From Staphylococcus cohnii subsp. cohnii (lineage in GTDB: Bacteria; Bacillota; Bacilli; Staphylococcales; Staphylococcaceae): a DNA stretch of 64,000 bases. The notes under the pieces are model-generated. The model saw only the letters and a list, made by a program, of their open reading frames with translations. It searched no databases and was not told the DNA's origin. The stretch lies in the NCBI RefSeq assembly GCF_002902365.1, contig NZ_PPQC01000006.1, positions 1 to 64,000 on the forward strand. The letters are read 5' to 3'. This document shows, one piece after another, positions 28,474 through 38,813 of the stretch (position 1 is its first letter; each line of letters begins with the position of its first letter). The position numbers were made by a program, and so were the translations under genes.

Positions 28474-29355
28474 TTAACTAAAATGTGAGGCTAAATATTT
28501 TCCAGATACATAGAGTTCATACTCTTTACAAATATTTAGTATTTCAGCTAAATCAGTTCCAAATTTCATATCACTTAATAAATCAGAAGTATTTATTGGT
28601 ACTTCTGTATGAATTTTAGCTAATGATTTAGAAAGTTTTAAATTATATAAGTTATCTTCTATTTTATTACGTTGACCAGGTGTTAATTCATTTAAAGCGT
28701 CAACCACTGCTTCAACTGAACCATGATTTTGAATGAGTTTTATAGCTGTTTTTTCTCCAATTCCTTTAACGCCAGGATAGCCATCAGCACTATCTCCCAT
28801 AAATGCTTTAACATCTATGAGTTGTAATGGATCTAGGCCATATTCATCTTGAAATCTGGTTAAGGTATAGCGATTGTAAATGTTGAATCCTTTTTTAGTT
28901 AGCCAAATTTCAACATTTGGATTAATACATTGTAAAATATCTTTATCACCGGTGATTACATAAATTTGATTTTGTTGTGAATACGCATGCGCTAAAGTCC
29001 CTATAACATCATCAGCTTCATAATTTTGAACACCAATATTTACAAAACCAAATTGATTTGATATTTCTTTGACATAATCAAATTGTGGTATCAATTCTTC
29101 TGGTGGCGCCGGACGATTTTGCTTATAACCGTCAAACATTTCATTTCGAAACGTAGATTTCCCCATATCCCAACACACAGCCACGTGTGAGGGTTGTATT
29201 TCATTTATTGCGGTAAATACATGGCGTACAAATCCTTGAACGCCGTTCGTAGGAGTTCCAGATGAATTTCTCATAAATTGTTTGTGTAAACTCGTTGCGT
29301 AAAAATGACGAAATAGTAATGCCATACCATCTATTAATAATATTTTTTTTGACAT
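28474..29355 (-). CDS. 5'-3' exonuclease (PolA N-terminal-like)
   Basis: The 293-residue protein has the FEN/PolA 5' nuclease fold. Metal-site acids appear in 'LIDGMALLFRHF', 'NYEADDVIGTLAHAY', 'YVITGDKDILQC' and 'VKAFMGDSADGYPGVKGIGEKTA' (the H3TH DNA-binding motif). It is related to B. subtilis YpcP and is thought to remove RNA primers or flaps. It is 15 bp downstream of the dynamin gene and co-transcribed with it. Confidence 0.9.
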   Translation of the reverse strand: MSKKILLIDGMALLFRHFYATSLHKQFMRNSSGTPTNGVQGFVRHVFTAINEIQPSHVAVCWDMGKSTFRNEMFDGYKQNRPAPPEELIPQFDYVKEISNQFGFVNIGVQNYEADDVIGTLAHAYSQQNQIYVITGDKDILQCINPNVEIWLTKKGFNIYNRYTLTRFQDEYGLDPLQLIDVKAFMGDSADGYPGVKGIGEKTAIKLIQNHGSVEAVVDALNELTPGQRNKIEDNLYNLKLSKSLAKIHTEVPINTSDLLSDMKFGTDLAEILNICKEYELYVSGKYLASHFS

Positions 29356-29370
29356 TGTGCGTACCTCTTT

Positions 29371-32300
29371 CTAAGTTAACAACTGCGCTTTTAATTCGCT
29401 ATTTGTTTCTTGAAGTTGTTTTATTAATGAATCATCTATATTAAAAGCTAAAAGTTGTTTAATTTGTGTGTGTAACTCTTTTTCGTACTGATTGAATTTC
29501 ATTTCTGCATCATTATTCAGTTTATTTACAATTTCAATTAATGCCTTCCTTAAATCAGCAATACAAGGTTTAAGTTGCACAAGTGTGTTTTGAGTTATTG
29601 TAGTTTGAATTTCATTTTGCATTTTTGGTTGCAAAATGTTCTTTTTAGTTAATGATTTGGGCAAAGCAGAGATCATTTGGCTTAATTCAATTTTTAAATA
29701 TGGATCGTCTAGTTCCAGATTACTTTTATTAAATTCTGGTTCGATGAAAATGTGTAATTGTTCCAATTTTTGTTTTAAAGGTGCGATTTCTTCATGTATT
29801 TGTTGAATGAAATACTTTTTAATTCGTTCTACAAGTAAGGATTGTTCTAAATATAATCTCTGATGAATTTGATCTAAGTATTGTTTTGTGGAAAGACGTT
29901 TTTCTTCATTGAAGTTATTACTTTGTGTCATTTGACCGTTATAAATTGATTTAACTTCATCTAGTAATTGAATTTTTAAACGCTCATTTAAGTGATAAAT
30001 TTGATCTTCAACTTCATTTGAAGCACGTTGTACTGCAATTTGTAATATATTATTATTCAGTATTATTTGTTGCTGGTACTGTTTGAGTTTATTTTTACGT
30101 TGCTTAATTTTTGATTGATTATGATGTGCATCTTCTATCATTTGATCAAATGCTTCTGAAATATTTGCTAATTGTTTAGTCATTTGTTGTTGCAATATAT
30201 CTTTTGACTCAACTTGAGTAAAATAGTCTATACTATTTTTTAATTTATCAATCCCTGAGTCACCTGTATTCAATGCTTTACGACTTGATACTGCAAAAAT
30301 ATCAGAATTCATATTTACATGATTAAGTGCATCACTTACATAGTTTATAACTGCATTCAGATCTTCTTCGGTTTCAGCTAAATCAGTGGCATTTATAATC
30401 ATTTTAAATGCTTGATTTTCACTTAATTGGTTCATTTCTTTCATATGTTCAATAAAGCGTTTGTCATTATCTGTGAAAGAATGATTAAAATAACTCACAT
30501 AAAGTATTAAATCTGAAGAAGTTAAAATCTTTTCTGTTTCATTTGTATGACGTTGATTATTGGAATGTAACCCAAGTGAATCTACGATAACTTTATTTTT
30601 TAACCAATCAATGGGTAATCTTAAGTGAACTGTATTTACAAAGGTTGCGTATTCATCTTCTGCACTCCATTTTCTAATTTCGTCCTGTTCAATGGTATGC
30701 GTTACGCCTTGTTCTAACATTTCTTGGTACACCGTGTAATGTTTGTGAATTGCATTGATAAATGCTAATTTGTTTTTTTCTAAAGATGCTGTTAACTTAT
30801 GTGTATTTTGATTTAAAAATGCTTCAATTGAATCAAAAGATTTATTTTCCACTTCAAATAATTGGTTTAATTCTTCTAATATTTGTTCTGATGATTTAAG
30901 TGTAATTTGACTTTTCTCACCATATGTCAATTCTGTCATTGCAGCTGTTGTAGGATTTGGAGAGCTTACAAGATACGCATCACCAAGTAGCGCATTGATT
31001 AAACTACTTTTTCCGGCACTGAATGTTCCGAAAACCCCTATTTTAATAATTTTATTATCAAGGCGATTTAAAGCATCATTGATATCTTGTTTAGTTTGTT
31101 CAAATAATGGAATATTTTTTATTAAATCTAAAGAACGTTTTATATCTTGAATTGAAGTATTCGTTGATTTTGTTTTAGTAGTATTAGGTTGATTTTGTTT
31201 TTTAGTTTCTGCAATTTCCGGTTTAGCTTGATAAGTGATTTTTTCCCTGTCTATTAATTTATCTAGTGAATCATCAATATGAATATAGTAGTGTCTATAA
31301 TTTTGTGTTTCAAGCGATTCTCTTAAATTACGTAGCTCCATAAATTTAACATAATCATTATAATCATCTACTTCTTCTGTACCAATATCGTTTGCTTGAG
31401 AATGGTTTATTGCTTTTTCAAATAATGGTTCAGTTTCTTTAGTAATATGTTGTTTGATCGATTTCATTAAATCATCTGAAAATGTTAAGACATATTGATT
31501 ACTAATAGATATTTGCATTTGATACAAATCATCCACGAGTTTTGAAGGGATTTGATAATGTTGGTTTAAAATAGCATCATTTACTTCGGAAGAATTAATA
31601 AATCGAGTTAAAAATGACATATCTTCTCTCAAAGGTTGACGTATTTCTTGATTTACCTTTTCTTGTAATTGCTCAAGTAGTTCTTGAAGTCTAATTTGTT
31701 GTGTTTCTAATGTTTTTTTCTTTTTATTGAATAAGCCACCTACTTTAAAATCTTTAGTTCGGCTTTCCAAATAAGTTCTTATTTTTTCTCTAGTATCGTG
31801 TGTCATTACATATGCATTGTCGAGAATTGCTTTACGTTTTTGTTTTAAGAAATCATACAATTGATCAGGGTTATTTAGTAATTTTGCTTCTTCACTCACT
31901 TGCTGATGTTGTTGGAAGTTTAAATATGCTTGGTCAAAATCTGCTTCAAATATATCTAGCTCTGTTAAAATTGCTTGAATTTCATGTTGAATAAATGATA
32001 ACTGTTCGTCTGTAATAAAATTGATAGTACGTTCCACATAATCTGACATTGATTCTCTATGTTGATCTTTATCAATGAGATAGTCTGATAATGCTTGAAT
32101 TTGGTTGTGTTCATGTTCAAATTTAGAAACATAAAATATTTGATCTAGTTTGATTTCCCATTCATCAATCGATTTTTCAACGCGTTGTTTAAATGTGGCG
32201 AATGGAATCTCTGATTCATGATGTTTATCTATTTGATTGATAACAAAAACTACTGGTACACCAGCATGATTAAGCTGTTTCATAAATTGAAAATTCATTG

Positions 32301-32817
32301 CAGATTGAACATGGTTATAGTCTACAGTGTAAAATAGAACATTACTTGTATACATAAATTCTTCAGTACTAGATTGGTGTGTCGATACATTAGAATCAAC
32401 ACCAGGTGTATCCTGGAGTGTGAATCCTTTATTAAATTTATCAGATGGGAATTTAATTTCTACAGATTCAACATCAATATTTTCGCGATTCATTTGTTTG
32501 ACTTCATCGTAGTTTGTTAATAAAGTATATTTTTGGTTATTCAAATTTGCTATAATACCTGGTTCATCTGATACAGAAACGATTGCTGTGTTACTAGTTG
32601 TAGGTACTGGAGAACTTGGTAAAATGTTTTCTTCCAGTAGCATATTGATGAGCGTTGATTTTCCTGCTGAAAAATGACCAACAAATGTAGCTGTATATTG
32701 CTCTAAAAATATTTTCTTAATGACTTGATTTATAATATGTACAAGTCTGTGATTATCTGATTTTTCAACTTCTTTTTTTAGTTTATATAGAATATCGAGT
32801 TGCTTCGTTTTAGACAT
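29371..32817 (-). CDS. Double-headed bacterial dynamin (DynA-like)
   Basis: The 1148-residue protein has two fused dynamin-type GTPase modules. The first P-loop is GHFSAGKS at residues 47-54, with 'LQDTPGVDS' (G3) and 'VINQIDKH' (G4). The second P-loop (GTFSAGKSS) is near residue 600, with 'VDSLGLHSN' in the G3 position and 'INATDLAE' as a G4-like motif. Long helical segments follow each. B. subtilis DynA (YpbR) has the same layout and tethers or repairs membranes under stress. It forms an operon with the 5'-3' exonuclease. AAGGGG precedes the start. Confidence 0.9.
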   Translation of the reverse strand: MSKTKQLDILYKLKKEVEKSDNHRLVHIINQVIKKIFLEQYTATFVGHFSAGKSTLINMLLEENILPSSPVPTTSNTAIVSVSDEPGIIANLNNQKYTLLTNYDEVKQMNRENIDVESVEIKFPSDKFNKGFTLQDTPGVDSNVSTHQSSTEEFMYTSNVLFYTVDYNHVQSAMNFQFMKQLNHAGVPVVFVINQIDKHHESEIPFATFKQRVEKSIDEWEIKLDQIFYVSKFEHEHNQIQALSDYLIDKDQHRESMSDYVERTINFITDEQLSFIQHEIQAILTELDIFEADFDQAYLNFQQHQQVSEEAKLLNNPDQLYDFLKQKRKAILDNAYVMTHDTREKIRTYLESRTKDFKVGGLFNKKKKTLETQQIRLQELLEQLQEKVNQEIRQPLREDMSFLTRFINSSEVNDAILNQHYQIPSKLVDDLYQMQISISNQYVLTFSDDLMKSIKQHITKETEPLFEKAINHSQANDIGTEEVDDYNDYVKFMELRNLRESLETQNYRHYYIHIDDSLDKLIDREKITYQAKPEIAETKKQNQPNTTKTKSTNTSIQDIKRSLDLIKNIPLFEQTKQDINDALNRLDNKIIKIGVFGTFSAGKSSLINALLGDAYLVSSPNPTTAAMTELTYGEKSQITLKSSEQILEELNQLFEVENKSFDSIEAFLNQNTHKLTASLEKNKLAFINAIHKHYTVYQEMLEQGVTHTIEQDEIRKWSAEDEYATFVNTVHLRLPIDWLKNKVIVDSLGLHSNNQRHTNETEKILTSSDLILYVSYFNHSFTDNDKRFIEHMKEMNQLSENQAFKMIINATDLAETEEDLNAVINYVSDALNHVNMNSDIFAVSSRKALNTGDSGIDKLKNSIDYFTQVESKDILQQQMTKQLANISEAFDQMIEDAHHNQSKIKQRKNKLKQYQQQIILNNNILQIAVQRASNEVEDQIYHLNERLKIQLLDEVKSIYNGQMTQSNNFNEEKRLSTKQYLDQIHQRLYLEQSLLVERIKKYFIQQIHEEIAPLKQKLEQLHIFIEPEFNKSNLELDDPYLKIELSQMISALPKSLTKKNILQPKMQNEIQTTITQNTLVQLKPCIADLRKALIEIVNKLNNDAEMKFNQYEKELHTQIKQLLAFNIDDSLIKQLQETNSELKAQLLT

Positions 32818-32987
32818 GTTATGTATCCCCTTTATTACTTATATGTAATTAAGTTCTATTGTATAACAAATTATTGTGGGTCTAAAGTAAGTTAGCAAAA
32901 TTAAATTGTATTTAGTACTTATTTATTAGTGAAAGTAAAGAACTGTTACAAAGTTATTGATAGTGATTTAATTTAAAATTAAAAATA

Positions 32988-33003
32988 CCACCTTAATTGG
33001 TGG
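32988..33003 (-). terminator. Weak terminator of the NmrA-like gene
   Basis: CCACC and GGTGG form a 5-bp stem with a 6-nt loop, followed on the minus strand by ATTTTTAATTT. It is 41 bp past the stop. Confidence 0.5.
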
Positions 33004-33043
33004 CATTTGCAATCATTATAAAAATGTTATTGATTTTAAAATT

Positions 33044-33679
33044 TTATTTCCATCTTGGTTTACTAAAATCAGTATTAGGTTTGCTAATACCAATGTTATC
33101 GTTTAAATAAAGTTCAGGATTTTTGGCAATTTGTACTGCAACAGCAGCAACACTTTTTCTGGAAACTTCTGTCCCTTTAAATGGTTCATTTTTATGAGTA
33201 ATTTCATAATCAATTTCGTTAATATCTGATAACCAAGCAGGTCTTAAAATCGTATAATTGAGCTTTGAGCTTTCGATGGTGTCAGCTGCTTTTTTATAAA
33301 TTGGTAAGTAACTATGGATTTGCTCATTTACCCATTCACCAAATTTACCTGGAACCTCATTATAAATGCCAAGCGCAGCTACAAATATTAGACGGTTAAC
33401 TTGATTCTGTTCCATAGCTTTAACAATAGTACTTGCTTCTTTATCTAATTCACCAGAAAGACTAGCAAATACAATGTCTACATCTTCCATTGCACTATTA
33501 ACATCTTCAAAATTTGTAGCGTCTCCTTCACGAACACGAATGCGATCTGATGCATAATCAGGTAGTCTATTCGCGTCTCTTAAAAACAGTCTCAGCGTAT
33601 ATGAGGTATTTTCTAAAAAAGAATTAATAGCTGCTTTAGAAATTGCTCCATTTGCCCCTAGTATTAATACTCTCGTCAT
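33044..33679 (-). CDS. NAD(P)-binding protein, SDR/NmrA-like
   Basis: The 211-residue protein has an extended Rossmann fold: 'VLILGANGAISKAAINSF' (glycine motif), 'VREGDATNFEDVNSAMEDVDIVFASL', and 'LNYTILRPAWLSD' typical of atypical SDR (NAD(P)H-binding, YwnB/NmrA) proteins. The catalytic YxxxK is not in the usual form. It is monocistronic, and the function is unknown. Confidence 0.8.
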   Translation of the reverse strand: MTRVLILGANGAISKAAINSFLENTSYTLRLFLRDANRLPDYASDRIRVREGDATNFEDVNSAMEDVDIVFASLSGELDKEASTIVKAMEQNQVNRLIFVAALGIYNEVPGKFGEWVNEQIHSYLPIYKKAADTIESSKLNYTILRPAWLSDINEIDYEITHKNEPFKGTEVSRKSVAAVAVQIAKNPELYLNDNIGISKPNTDFSKPRWK

Positions 33680-33874
33680 ATAATCACTCCATTATAATAT
33701 ATGATTAAAAATTTTAGTATATATAATAATTTTTTGAATGCTTTTCTTTATATCTAATTTTACAATACTACAAATGCATGATTTATACTAATGATATATT
33801 TACGATAATGAATATAATAAAATGAGCTACATGATATGTAAACATGTTTTGATTAATTTCGAGATAAAATAAAA

Positions 33875-33911
33875 TCCCTAAAAACAACTTTGTATGAAGT
33901 TATCTTAGGGA
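33875..33911 (-). terminator. Terminator of rarD
   Basis: TCCCTAA / TTAGGGA with inner AACTT / AAGTT pairing, followed on the minus strand by TTTTATTTTA. It lies 16 bp past the rarD stop. Confidence 0.75.
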
Positions 33912-33926
33912 CGTAATCTTTACCAT

Positions 33927-34841
33927 TTAGTGAATAGCAGGATTATTATTTTTTTTAATTTTTACATACTGTGAAATACTATATATTACAATGCCAACCC
34001 AAATAAAGATGAACGTGATAAATTGGTCGACACTAAATGGTTCCTTAAATAAGAAAATACCTAATACAAACATAATTGTAGGACCAATGTATTGTATGAA
34101 GCCAGTAAGTGACAATGGAATTCTACGTGCACCAGCTGAGAAAAGTATCAGAGGAATTGCAGTTACAGCTCCTGAGAAAATCAACCAAAAAGATGAGGTA
34201 TTATAACCGAATGTTAAACTACCTTGTTGCCATATGTACCATAGATATATAATGCCTGCTGGTGCAGTAACAATACATTCTATTGTAATACTACTAATTG
34301 CATCTATTGGTACGATCTTTTTAATTAAACCATAAATACCAAATGAACATGCTAATAGTAATGAAATACTTGGGAATACACCGACTCTTATAGTCATATA
34401 CAAAACGCCGATAACTGCAAATCCAATAGCAATCCATTCTAATTTATTAAATCGCTCTTTGAGGAAAATTAACGCTAATAGAATACTTACGAGTGGATTA
34501 ATATAATAGCCTAAACTTGATTGTAATACATGACCATTCGTAACTGCCCATATAAAAGTACCCCAATTAATTGTTATTACATAGCCAGCAGCTATGATAG
34601 CAATGAGTTGTATTGGATTTGCAATGAGCTGTTGTAAATCGCGTTTAAATGGTGTTGTATTATTGGTGATTATTACCACTATCAGCATAAATATCATTGA
34701 TAGTATAATTCTAAAAGCTAATATTTCAAATGCACCAATATCTTCTATTAAATCCCAATATATTGGTAAAATCCCCCATAAAATGTATGCACCAAAAGCA
34801 AAAATTATGCCTTTTTTAAACTCGTTATTCATTTGTCGCAC
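33927..34841 (-). CDS. rarD: EamA family transporter RarD
   Basis: The 304-residue protein has about ten membrane segments in two EamA repeats. 'GIIFAFGAYILWGILPIYW' at the N-terminus and 'WGTFIWAVTNGHVLQSSLGYYINPLVSILLALIFLKERF' are RarD signatures. Its transport substrate is unknown; the name comes from an E. coli homologue linked to chloramphenicol sensitivity. It is followed upstream by the rRNA methyltransferase gene with only 24 bp between them. Confidence 0.88.
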   Translation of the reverse strand: MRQMNNEFKKGIIFAFGAYILWGILPIYWDLIEDIGAFEILAFRIILSMIFMLIVVIITNNTTPFKRDLQQLIANPIQLIAIIAAGYVITINWGTFIWAVTNGHVLQSSLGYYINPLVSILLALIFLKERFNKLEWIAIGFAVIGVLYMTIRVGVFPSISLLLACSFGIYGLIKKIVPIDAISSITIECIVTAPAGIIYLWYIWQQGSLTFGYNTSSFWLIFSGAVTAIPLILFSAGARRIPLSLTGFIQYIGPTIMFVLGIFLFKEPFSVDQFITFIFIWVGIVIYSISQYVKIKKNNNPAIH

Positions 34842-34865
34842 CTCTTTCTGATTGATTCATGCAGT

Positions 34866-35999
34866 CTATTTTTTAGGTTTTTTATTCCCCCAATATTGAT
34901 AATAAGTACACTCGATATAACCATTAAATAGCTTTCTTCTTTTTGTAGCTTTTTTATTAACTAAAAATTCAAATTCATTATTACTTGTTAAAATATAAGT
35001 TGATAAATAAGGATGTCCTTGCATTAATTGACCGATATAACGATACATTTCTTCAACCTCTGCTCTATCACCAATACGTTCACCATATGGTGGATTGCCA
35101 ATTAATGCAATTGGTGCTTCTGATTCTATTGATAAGGTGTTAACATCTTGAACTTTATAGTTAATAATGTCTGATAAGCCGACTTCCTCAGCATTTCTAC
35201 GCGCTATTTCTATCATTTCTGGGTCAATATCTGATGCATAGATCTCTAAAGGTCTATCGTAATGAGCTTGTTGATCAGCTTCATCTCTCAATTCATCATA
35301 TAGTCCATCAGGCATAATATCCCATGTTTCTGAAACGAAATCTCGATTAAAACCAGGTGCAATATTTTGTGCTATTAAACATGCTTCAATCGCAATCGTT
35401 CCAGAACCACAAAATGGATCAATCAATGGTGTATCACCTGTCCAATTTGCTAATTTAATCAAACTAGCAGCAAGCGTTTCTTTTATAGGAGCTTCACCTT
35501 GGGCAAGCCTATAACCACGTTTGTTTAGACCTGATCCAGAGGTATCTATTGTCAATAGTGCTTTATCCTTTAATAGAGCTACTTCAACTGGATATTTAGC
35601 ACCTGATTCATCTAGCCACCCTTTTTCTTGATAAGCAGTTTTTAAACGTTCAACAATTGCTTTTTTAACGATTGCTTGGCAATCTGGCACACTAAATAAA
35701 GTGGATTTTACACTTCGACCTTGTACAGGAAAGTTTCCTTCTTTTTCAATAATCGATTCCCATGGGAGTTCTTTTGTTTTTTCAAATAATTCATCAAATG
35801 TTTTTGCATTAAATTGGCCAACAACAATTTTTATTCTATCGGCAGTTCTTAGCCATAAATTGCATTTAACTATTGCTGTTTCATCGCCTTCGAAAAAGAT
35901 TTTGCCGTTTTCTACTGTTGTTGCATAACCAAGATCTTGGATTTCCTTAGAAACAACTGCTTCTAACCCCATTGGGCATACAGCTAATAATTGATACAT
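34866..35999 (-). CDS. 23S rRNA guanine-N2 methyltransferase (RlmL/YpsC type)
   Basis: The 377-residue protein has an N-terminal THUMP domain (about residues 45-155) and a C-terminal SAM-dependent methyltransferase. 'DPFCGSGTIAIEACLIA' is the SAM-binding motif and 'LIGNPPYGERIG' is the catalytic NPPY. The family makes m2G in 23S rRNA. B. subtilis YpsC is the orthologue and, as here, sits beside rnpB and gpsB-ypsA. Confidence 0.92.
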   Translation of the reverse strand: MYQLLAVCPMGLEAVVSKEIQDLGYATTVENGKIFFEGDETAIVKCNLWLRTADRIKIVVGQFNAKTFDELFEKTKELPWESIIEKEGNFPVQGRSVKSTLFSVPDCQAIVKKAIVERLKTAYQEKGWLDESGAKYPVEVALLKDKALLTIDTSGSGLNKRGYRLAQGEAPIKETLAASLIKLANWTGDTPLIDPFCGSGTIAIEACLIAQNIAPGFNRDFVSETWDIMPDGLYDELRDEADQQAHYDRPLEIYASDIDPEMIEIARRNAEEVGLSDIINYKVQDVNTLSIESEAPIALIGNPPYGERIGDRAEVEEMYRYIGQLMQGHPYLSTYILTSNNEFEFLVNKKATKRRKLFNGYIECTYYQYWGNKKPKK

Positions 36000-36113
36000 T
36001 GTTTTGCTCCTTTTTTAAATTGATTTAATTTAATTTTATCAAAAGTTATTTTAAATAGATATGACTTAACTTCTGTTTAAGTTCATATTAAAGTTTTATG
36101 TGAATTTTAAACA

Positions 36114-36143
36114 TTAAAAAAGCTCTCCTAAGTGGGAGAGCTT
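36114..36143 (-). terminator. Terminator of rnpB
   Basis: AAGCTCTCC and GGAGAGCTT form a stem with a short loop, followed on the minus strand by TTTTTTAA. It marks the 3' end of the RNase P RNA. Confidence 0.85.
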
Positions 36144-36538
36144 GGGGTCTAGTAATGATGTTTCTATAAGCCATGTTTTGTACCTTTGTACTGCCAACGT
36201 GTACTAGTTACACTCGTACGCTGGTGGTAACCATCTGTCTATATACTTTAAAAGTATACCTTATTTATACGTTGAATTCCGTTAAATAAGTGCTCCTACC
36301 TAATTTGGATTGCTCACTCGAGGGGTTTACCGCGTTCCACCTTTTATATTTCTATAAAAGCTACGTCACTGTGGCACTTTCAAACTATTTTAACCATATC
36401 TAAAGACTTAGGTTATTTCGTTGCCGTCAATTTAATGCCTTGACTTATTGTTTCATCAAGCACGAACACTACAATCATCTCAGATTGTGTGAGCATGGAC
36501 TTTCCTCTATATCGCTATAGCGATTACCCAAAACACCA
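36140..36538 (-). ncRNA. rnpB: RNase P RNA, type B
   Basis: The minus strand carries the universal RNase P signatures. 'GAGGAAAGTCCATGCTCACAC' lies near the 5' end (about 36490-36510). The middle holds 'GAAAGTGCCACAGTGACG', 'GGTGGAACGCGGTAAACCCCT' and 'GAGTGAGCAATCCAAA'. The 3' part holds 'GACAGATGGTTACCACC' and 'ACAAAACATGGCTTATAG'. Length of about 395 nt and the Bacillus-type (B) peripheral helices agree with staphylococci. It lies between the rRNA methyltransferase and gpsB. The exact 5' end is estimated. Confidence 0.95.
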
Positions 36539-36583
36539 TCTTTAAGAGTATATCATTTTTCAAAGACTAGAACAAATAAAAAT

Positions 36584-36616
36584 AAGATAAGTTTTGGAAA
36601 AACCAAAACTTATCTT
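36584..36616 (-). terminator. Terminator of the yppE-ypsA-gpsB operon
   Basis: AAGATAAGTTTTGG, a 5-nt loop, and CCAAAACTTATCTT form a 14-bp perfect stem, followed on the minus strand by ATTTTTATTT. It lies about 55 bp past the gpsB stop. Confidence 0.85.
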
Positions 36617-36672
36617 TATGTACGCAATAACAACTACGCAAACATCGTTATTTGTTATGATAGCTAGTTATA

Positions 36673-37023
36673 TTATTTACCGAAAACAGCTTTTTCTAGG
36701 TTTGAAATTCTTTTTAGAATATCGACGTTGTTATTATTAGTAGTATTGCTTGTAGCATTACCGTTTGTTGAAAAGTTTTTATTCTCTTGTGGTCTTGAAG
36801 TAGCCACACGCAATCTCAATTCTTCTAGTTCTTTTTTTAATTTGTTATTTTCTTCGGAAAGTTTAACAACTTCATTATCTAAATCTGCCATCTTTTGATA
36901 ATCTGCAATGATGTCGTCTAAGAAAGCATCTACTTCTTCCCTTCTATAACCACGTGTCATAGTTTTTTCAAAATCTTTTTCATAAATATCTTTAGCTGAT
37001 AGTTTTAATGAAACATCTGACAT
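36673..37023 (-). CDS. gpsB: Cell division regulator GpsB
   Basis: The 116-residue protein has the N-terminal DivIVA-like membrane-binding coiled coil ('[35 protein letters not shown]'), an Asn/Thr-rich linker, and a C-terminal helix '[16 protein letters not shown]' for trimerisation. It coordinates septal wall synthesis with FtsZ and penicillin-binding proteins. I chose ATG 37023 because AGGTGG lies 8 nt before it and homologues begin MSDVS; the longer frame overlaps ypsA. It is the last gene of the yppE-ypsA-gpsB operon and lies back to back with recU-pbp2. Confidence 0.95.
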   Translation of the reverse strand: MSDVSLKLSAKDIYEKDFEKTMTRGYRREEVDAFLDDIIADYQKMADLDNEVVKLSEENNKLKKELEELRLRVATSRPQENKNFSTNGNATSNTTNNNNVDILKRISNLEKAVFGK

Positions 37024-37034
37024 ATTTTTCCACC

Positions 37035-37601
37035 TCATTCGAAACTTTGTTCTTGAGACCACTGCAAATCGTTGATAAATTCCGTTAATTCATCGAACGA
37101 AACAATGTCACAAGTATAATTTGTTTTTTCCATAAAATCAACTAACATTTGTTTAAAGTATTTTGGACTAGCTTCTTGTTCTTCATCATATATCAGTAAT
37201 GATTGATCCGTATGATCGAGCATAAATTGATCTGTTTGTTTAAATTGATGTGGCCCTACATATGATGTATGAAATACGCTATCTACAAAATCAGCATGTT
37301 GTACGATGTGATTATATTTTGCTTGATTTTGTTCATTCCATCTATCAGTATGACCAAAAAATGGTGTGACCACACCGAGTTTAAGTTCAGGATAGGTCTC
37401 TTTTAAATCAATTACTACTTCAGCAGTCCATAATTCTATACCCATCTGTCCTTGTATTAATACCCATTCAAGTCCTTCTTCAATCAATGATTTTAATTTA
37501 TGTGCTATAAATTTTTTCAAATAAGAAACTTCAGGTGTATCATCTTTAAAGATATTAAGTTCAAATGACTTATAGCCAGTCACATAAATTGTCTTTATCA
37601 T
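37035..37601 (-). CDS. ypsA: YpsA, SLOG-superfamily protein
   Basis: The 188-residue protein of the YpsA (DUF1273, SLOG) family shows '[12 protein letters not shown]' and '[37 protein letters not shown]', the Rossmann-like nucleotide pocket. YpsA influences cell division in B. subtilis and S. aureus and is encoded beside gpsB in both. It overlaps the upstream gene by 4 nt and lies 11 bp before gpsB. Confidence 0.92.
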   Translation of the reverse strand: MIKTIYVTGYKSFELNIFKDDTPEVSYLKKFIAHKLKSLIEEGLEWVLIQGQMGIELWTAEVVIDLKETYPELKLGVVTPFFGHTDRWNEQNQAKYNHIVQHADFVDSVFHTSYVGPHQFKQTDQFMLDHTDQSLLIYDEEQEASPKYFKQMLVDFMEKTNYTCDIVSFDELTEFINDLQWSQEQSFE

Positions 37602-37936
37602 AATGTAACATCACTTCTTTGTATATAACTTAAATCGTATTGTACTGCTTTAACTTTTTCTGTGAATAATTTACGGCTAGTTCTTTTAAAATGACATTCT
37701 ACTGACAATGATTCAATATTTGAAATAAGTAAATCAAATTTTTTCTTATTCATATAAGATAGTTGTAGTATTTTAGGCTCAAATGTGCTAAGTGTTTCTA
37801 ACAGCTTATCTATGTAACTCGTAAACGGCACAACATCTTTGTAAAAATCATAGTCTATATCTTTCGATTTGACTGATTCATATCTATCTTGCATCATTTG
37901 GACGTCATTTAATAGCTGGGTAATTAATTGTTGCAT
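37598..37936 (-). CDS. yppE: YppE-like protein (DUF1798)
   Basis: The 112-residue all-helical protein matches the YppE/DUF1798 family by its helical pattern and position. There are no catalytic motifs, and the function is unknown. GGAGGAAACTTC lies before the ATG. It starts the yppE-ypsA-gpsB operon and is divergent from recU. Confidence 0.75.
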   Translation of the reverse strand: MQQLITQLLNDVQMMQDRYESVKSKDIDYDFYKDVVPFTSYIDKLLETLSTFEPKILQLSYMNKKKFDLLISNIESLSVECHFKRTSRKLFTEKVKAVQYDLSYIQRSDVTL

Positions 37937-38116
37937 GAAGTTTCCTCCTACACATTAAATTTACCACAAATAAATTTGATAGTCATTTGTGAAACAATCA
38001 TCTAACATTTATGTCATATTCTAGGTATATTTATAGGGAATTATTGTTTAATTGAGAAAAGCACGTTAAAATAAATATTGATGTATGTACAGATACATTG
38101 CTTTATATTTCATAGT

Positions 38117-38146
38117 TTGGAAAAAAAGATTATTTTCATGTATAAT
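38117..38146 (+). promoter_or_regulatory. Candidate promoter for recU-pbp2
   Basis: TTGGAA at 38117-38122 and TATAAT at 38141-38146 with an 18-bp spacer, about 40 bp before the recU start. The match is on sequence only. Confidence 0.55.
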
Positions 38147-38186
38147 GAAAAAAGTTTTTGAAACCAAATTAAAGTGGTGAAAAACA

Positions 38187-38813
38187 ATGAATTATCCAAA
38201 TGGGAAACCATTTTACGGAAATAAGTCTCAAGTCGGACGAACTTATAAGGATGAAAAGAGTAAAATAAACTATGGTGGCAGAGGCATGTCACTTGAAAGT
38301 GATATTGAATTATCTAACACACACTATTTGAAACTTGGACAAGCTGTTATACATAAAAAGCCCACCCCCGTTCAAATAGTTAATGTTCATTATCCTATGA
38401 GAAGTAAGGCGGTAATTAATGAGGCTTATTTCCGAACGCCTTCGACTACTGATTACAATGGTATTTACAAAGCCCACTATTTAGATTTTGAAGCGAAAGA
38501 AACTAAAAATAAAACTTCTTTTCCATTGAATAACATGCATGAACACCAAGTGGTGCATATGAATGCTTGCTATGACCAAGGAGGAATTGTTTTTTTATTA
38601 ATTCGCTTTAAATTATTAGATGAAGTTTATTTGTTGCCTTATAGCAAATTTAAATATTATTGGCATCGGTACAAAAAAGAAATTAAAAAGTCGATTACGG
38701 TTGAAGAAATTAGAAAAAATGGTTACTATATTCCTTATCAGTATCAACCAAGATTGAATTACCTCAAAGCAGTTGATAAGTTGATATTAGATGAAAGTGA
38801 GGACCGCGTATGA
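38187..38813 (+). CDS. recU: Holliday junction resolvase RecU
   Basis: The 208-residue endonuclease cuts Holliday junctions during recombination and chromosome segregation. The active site has '[15 protein letters not shown]' (metal acid and Lys) and '[24 protein letters not shown]'. It overlaps the start of pbp2 by 4 nt, the conserved recU-pbp2 coupling in Gram-positive cocci and bacilli. GTGGTGAAAAACA precedes the ATG. The frame has no shift. Confidence 0.95.
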   Translation: MNYPNGKPFYGNKSQVGRTYKDEKSKINYGGRGMSLESDIELSNTHYLKLGQAVIHKKPTPVQIVNVHYPMRSKAVINEAYFRTPSTTDYNGIYKAHYLDFEAKETKNKTSFPLNNMHEHQVVHMNACYDQGGIVFLLIRFKLLDEVYLLPYSKFKYYWHRYKKEIKKSITVEEIRKNGYYIPYQYQPRLNYLKAVDKLILDESEDRV

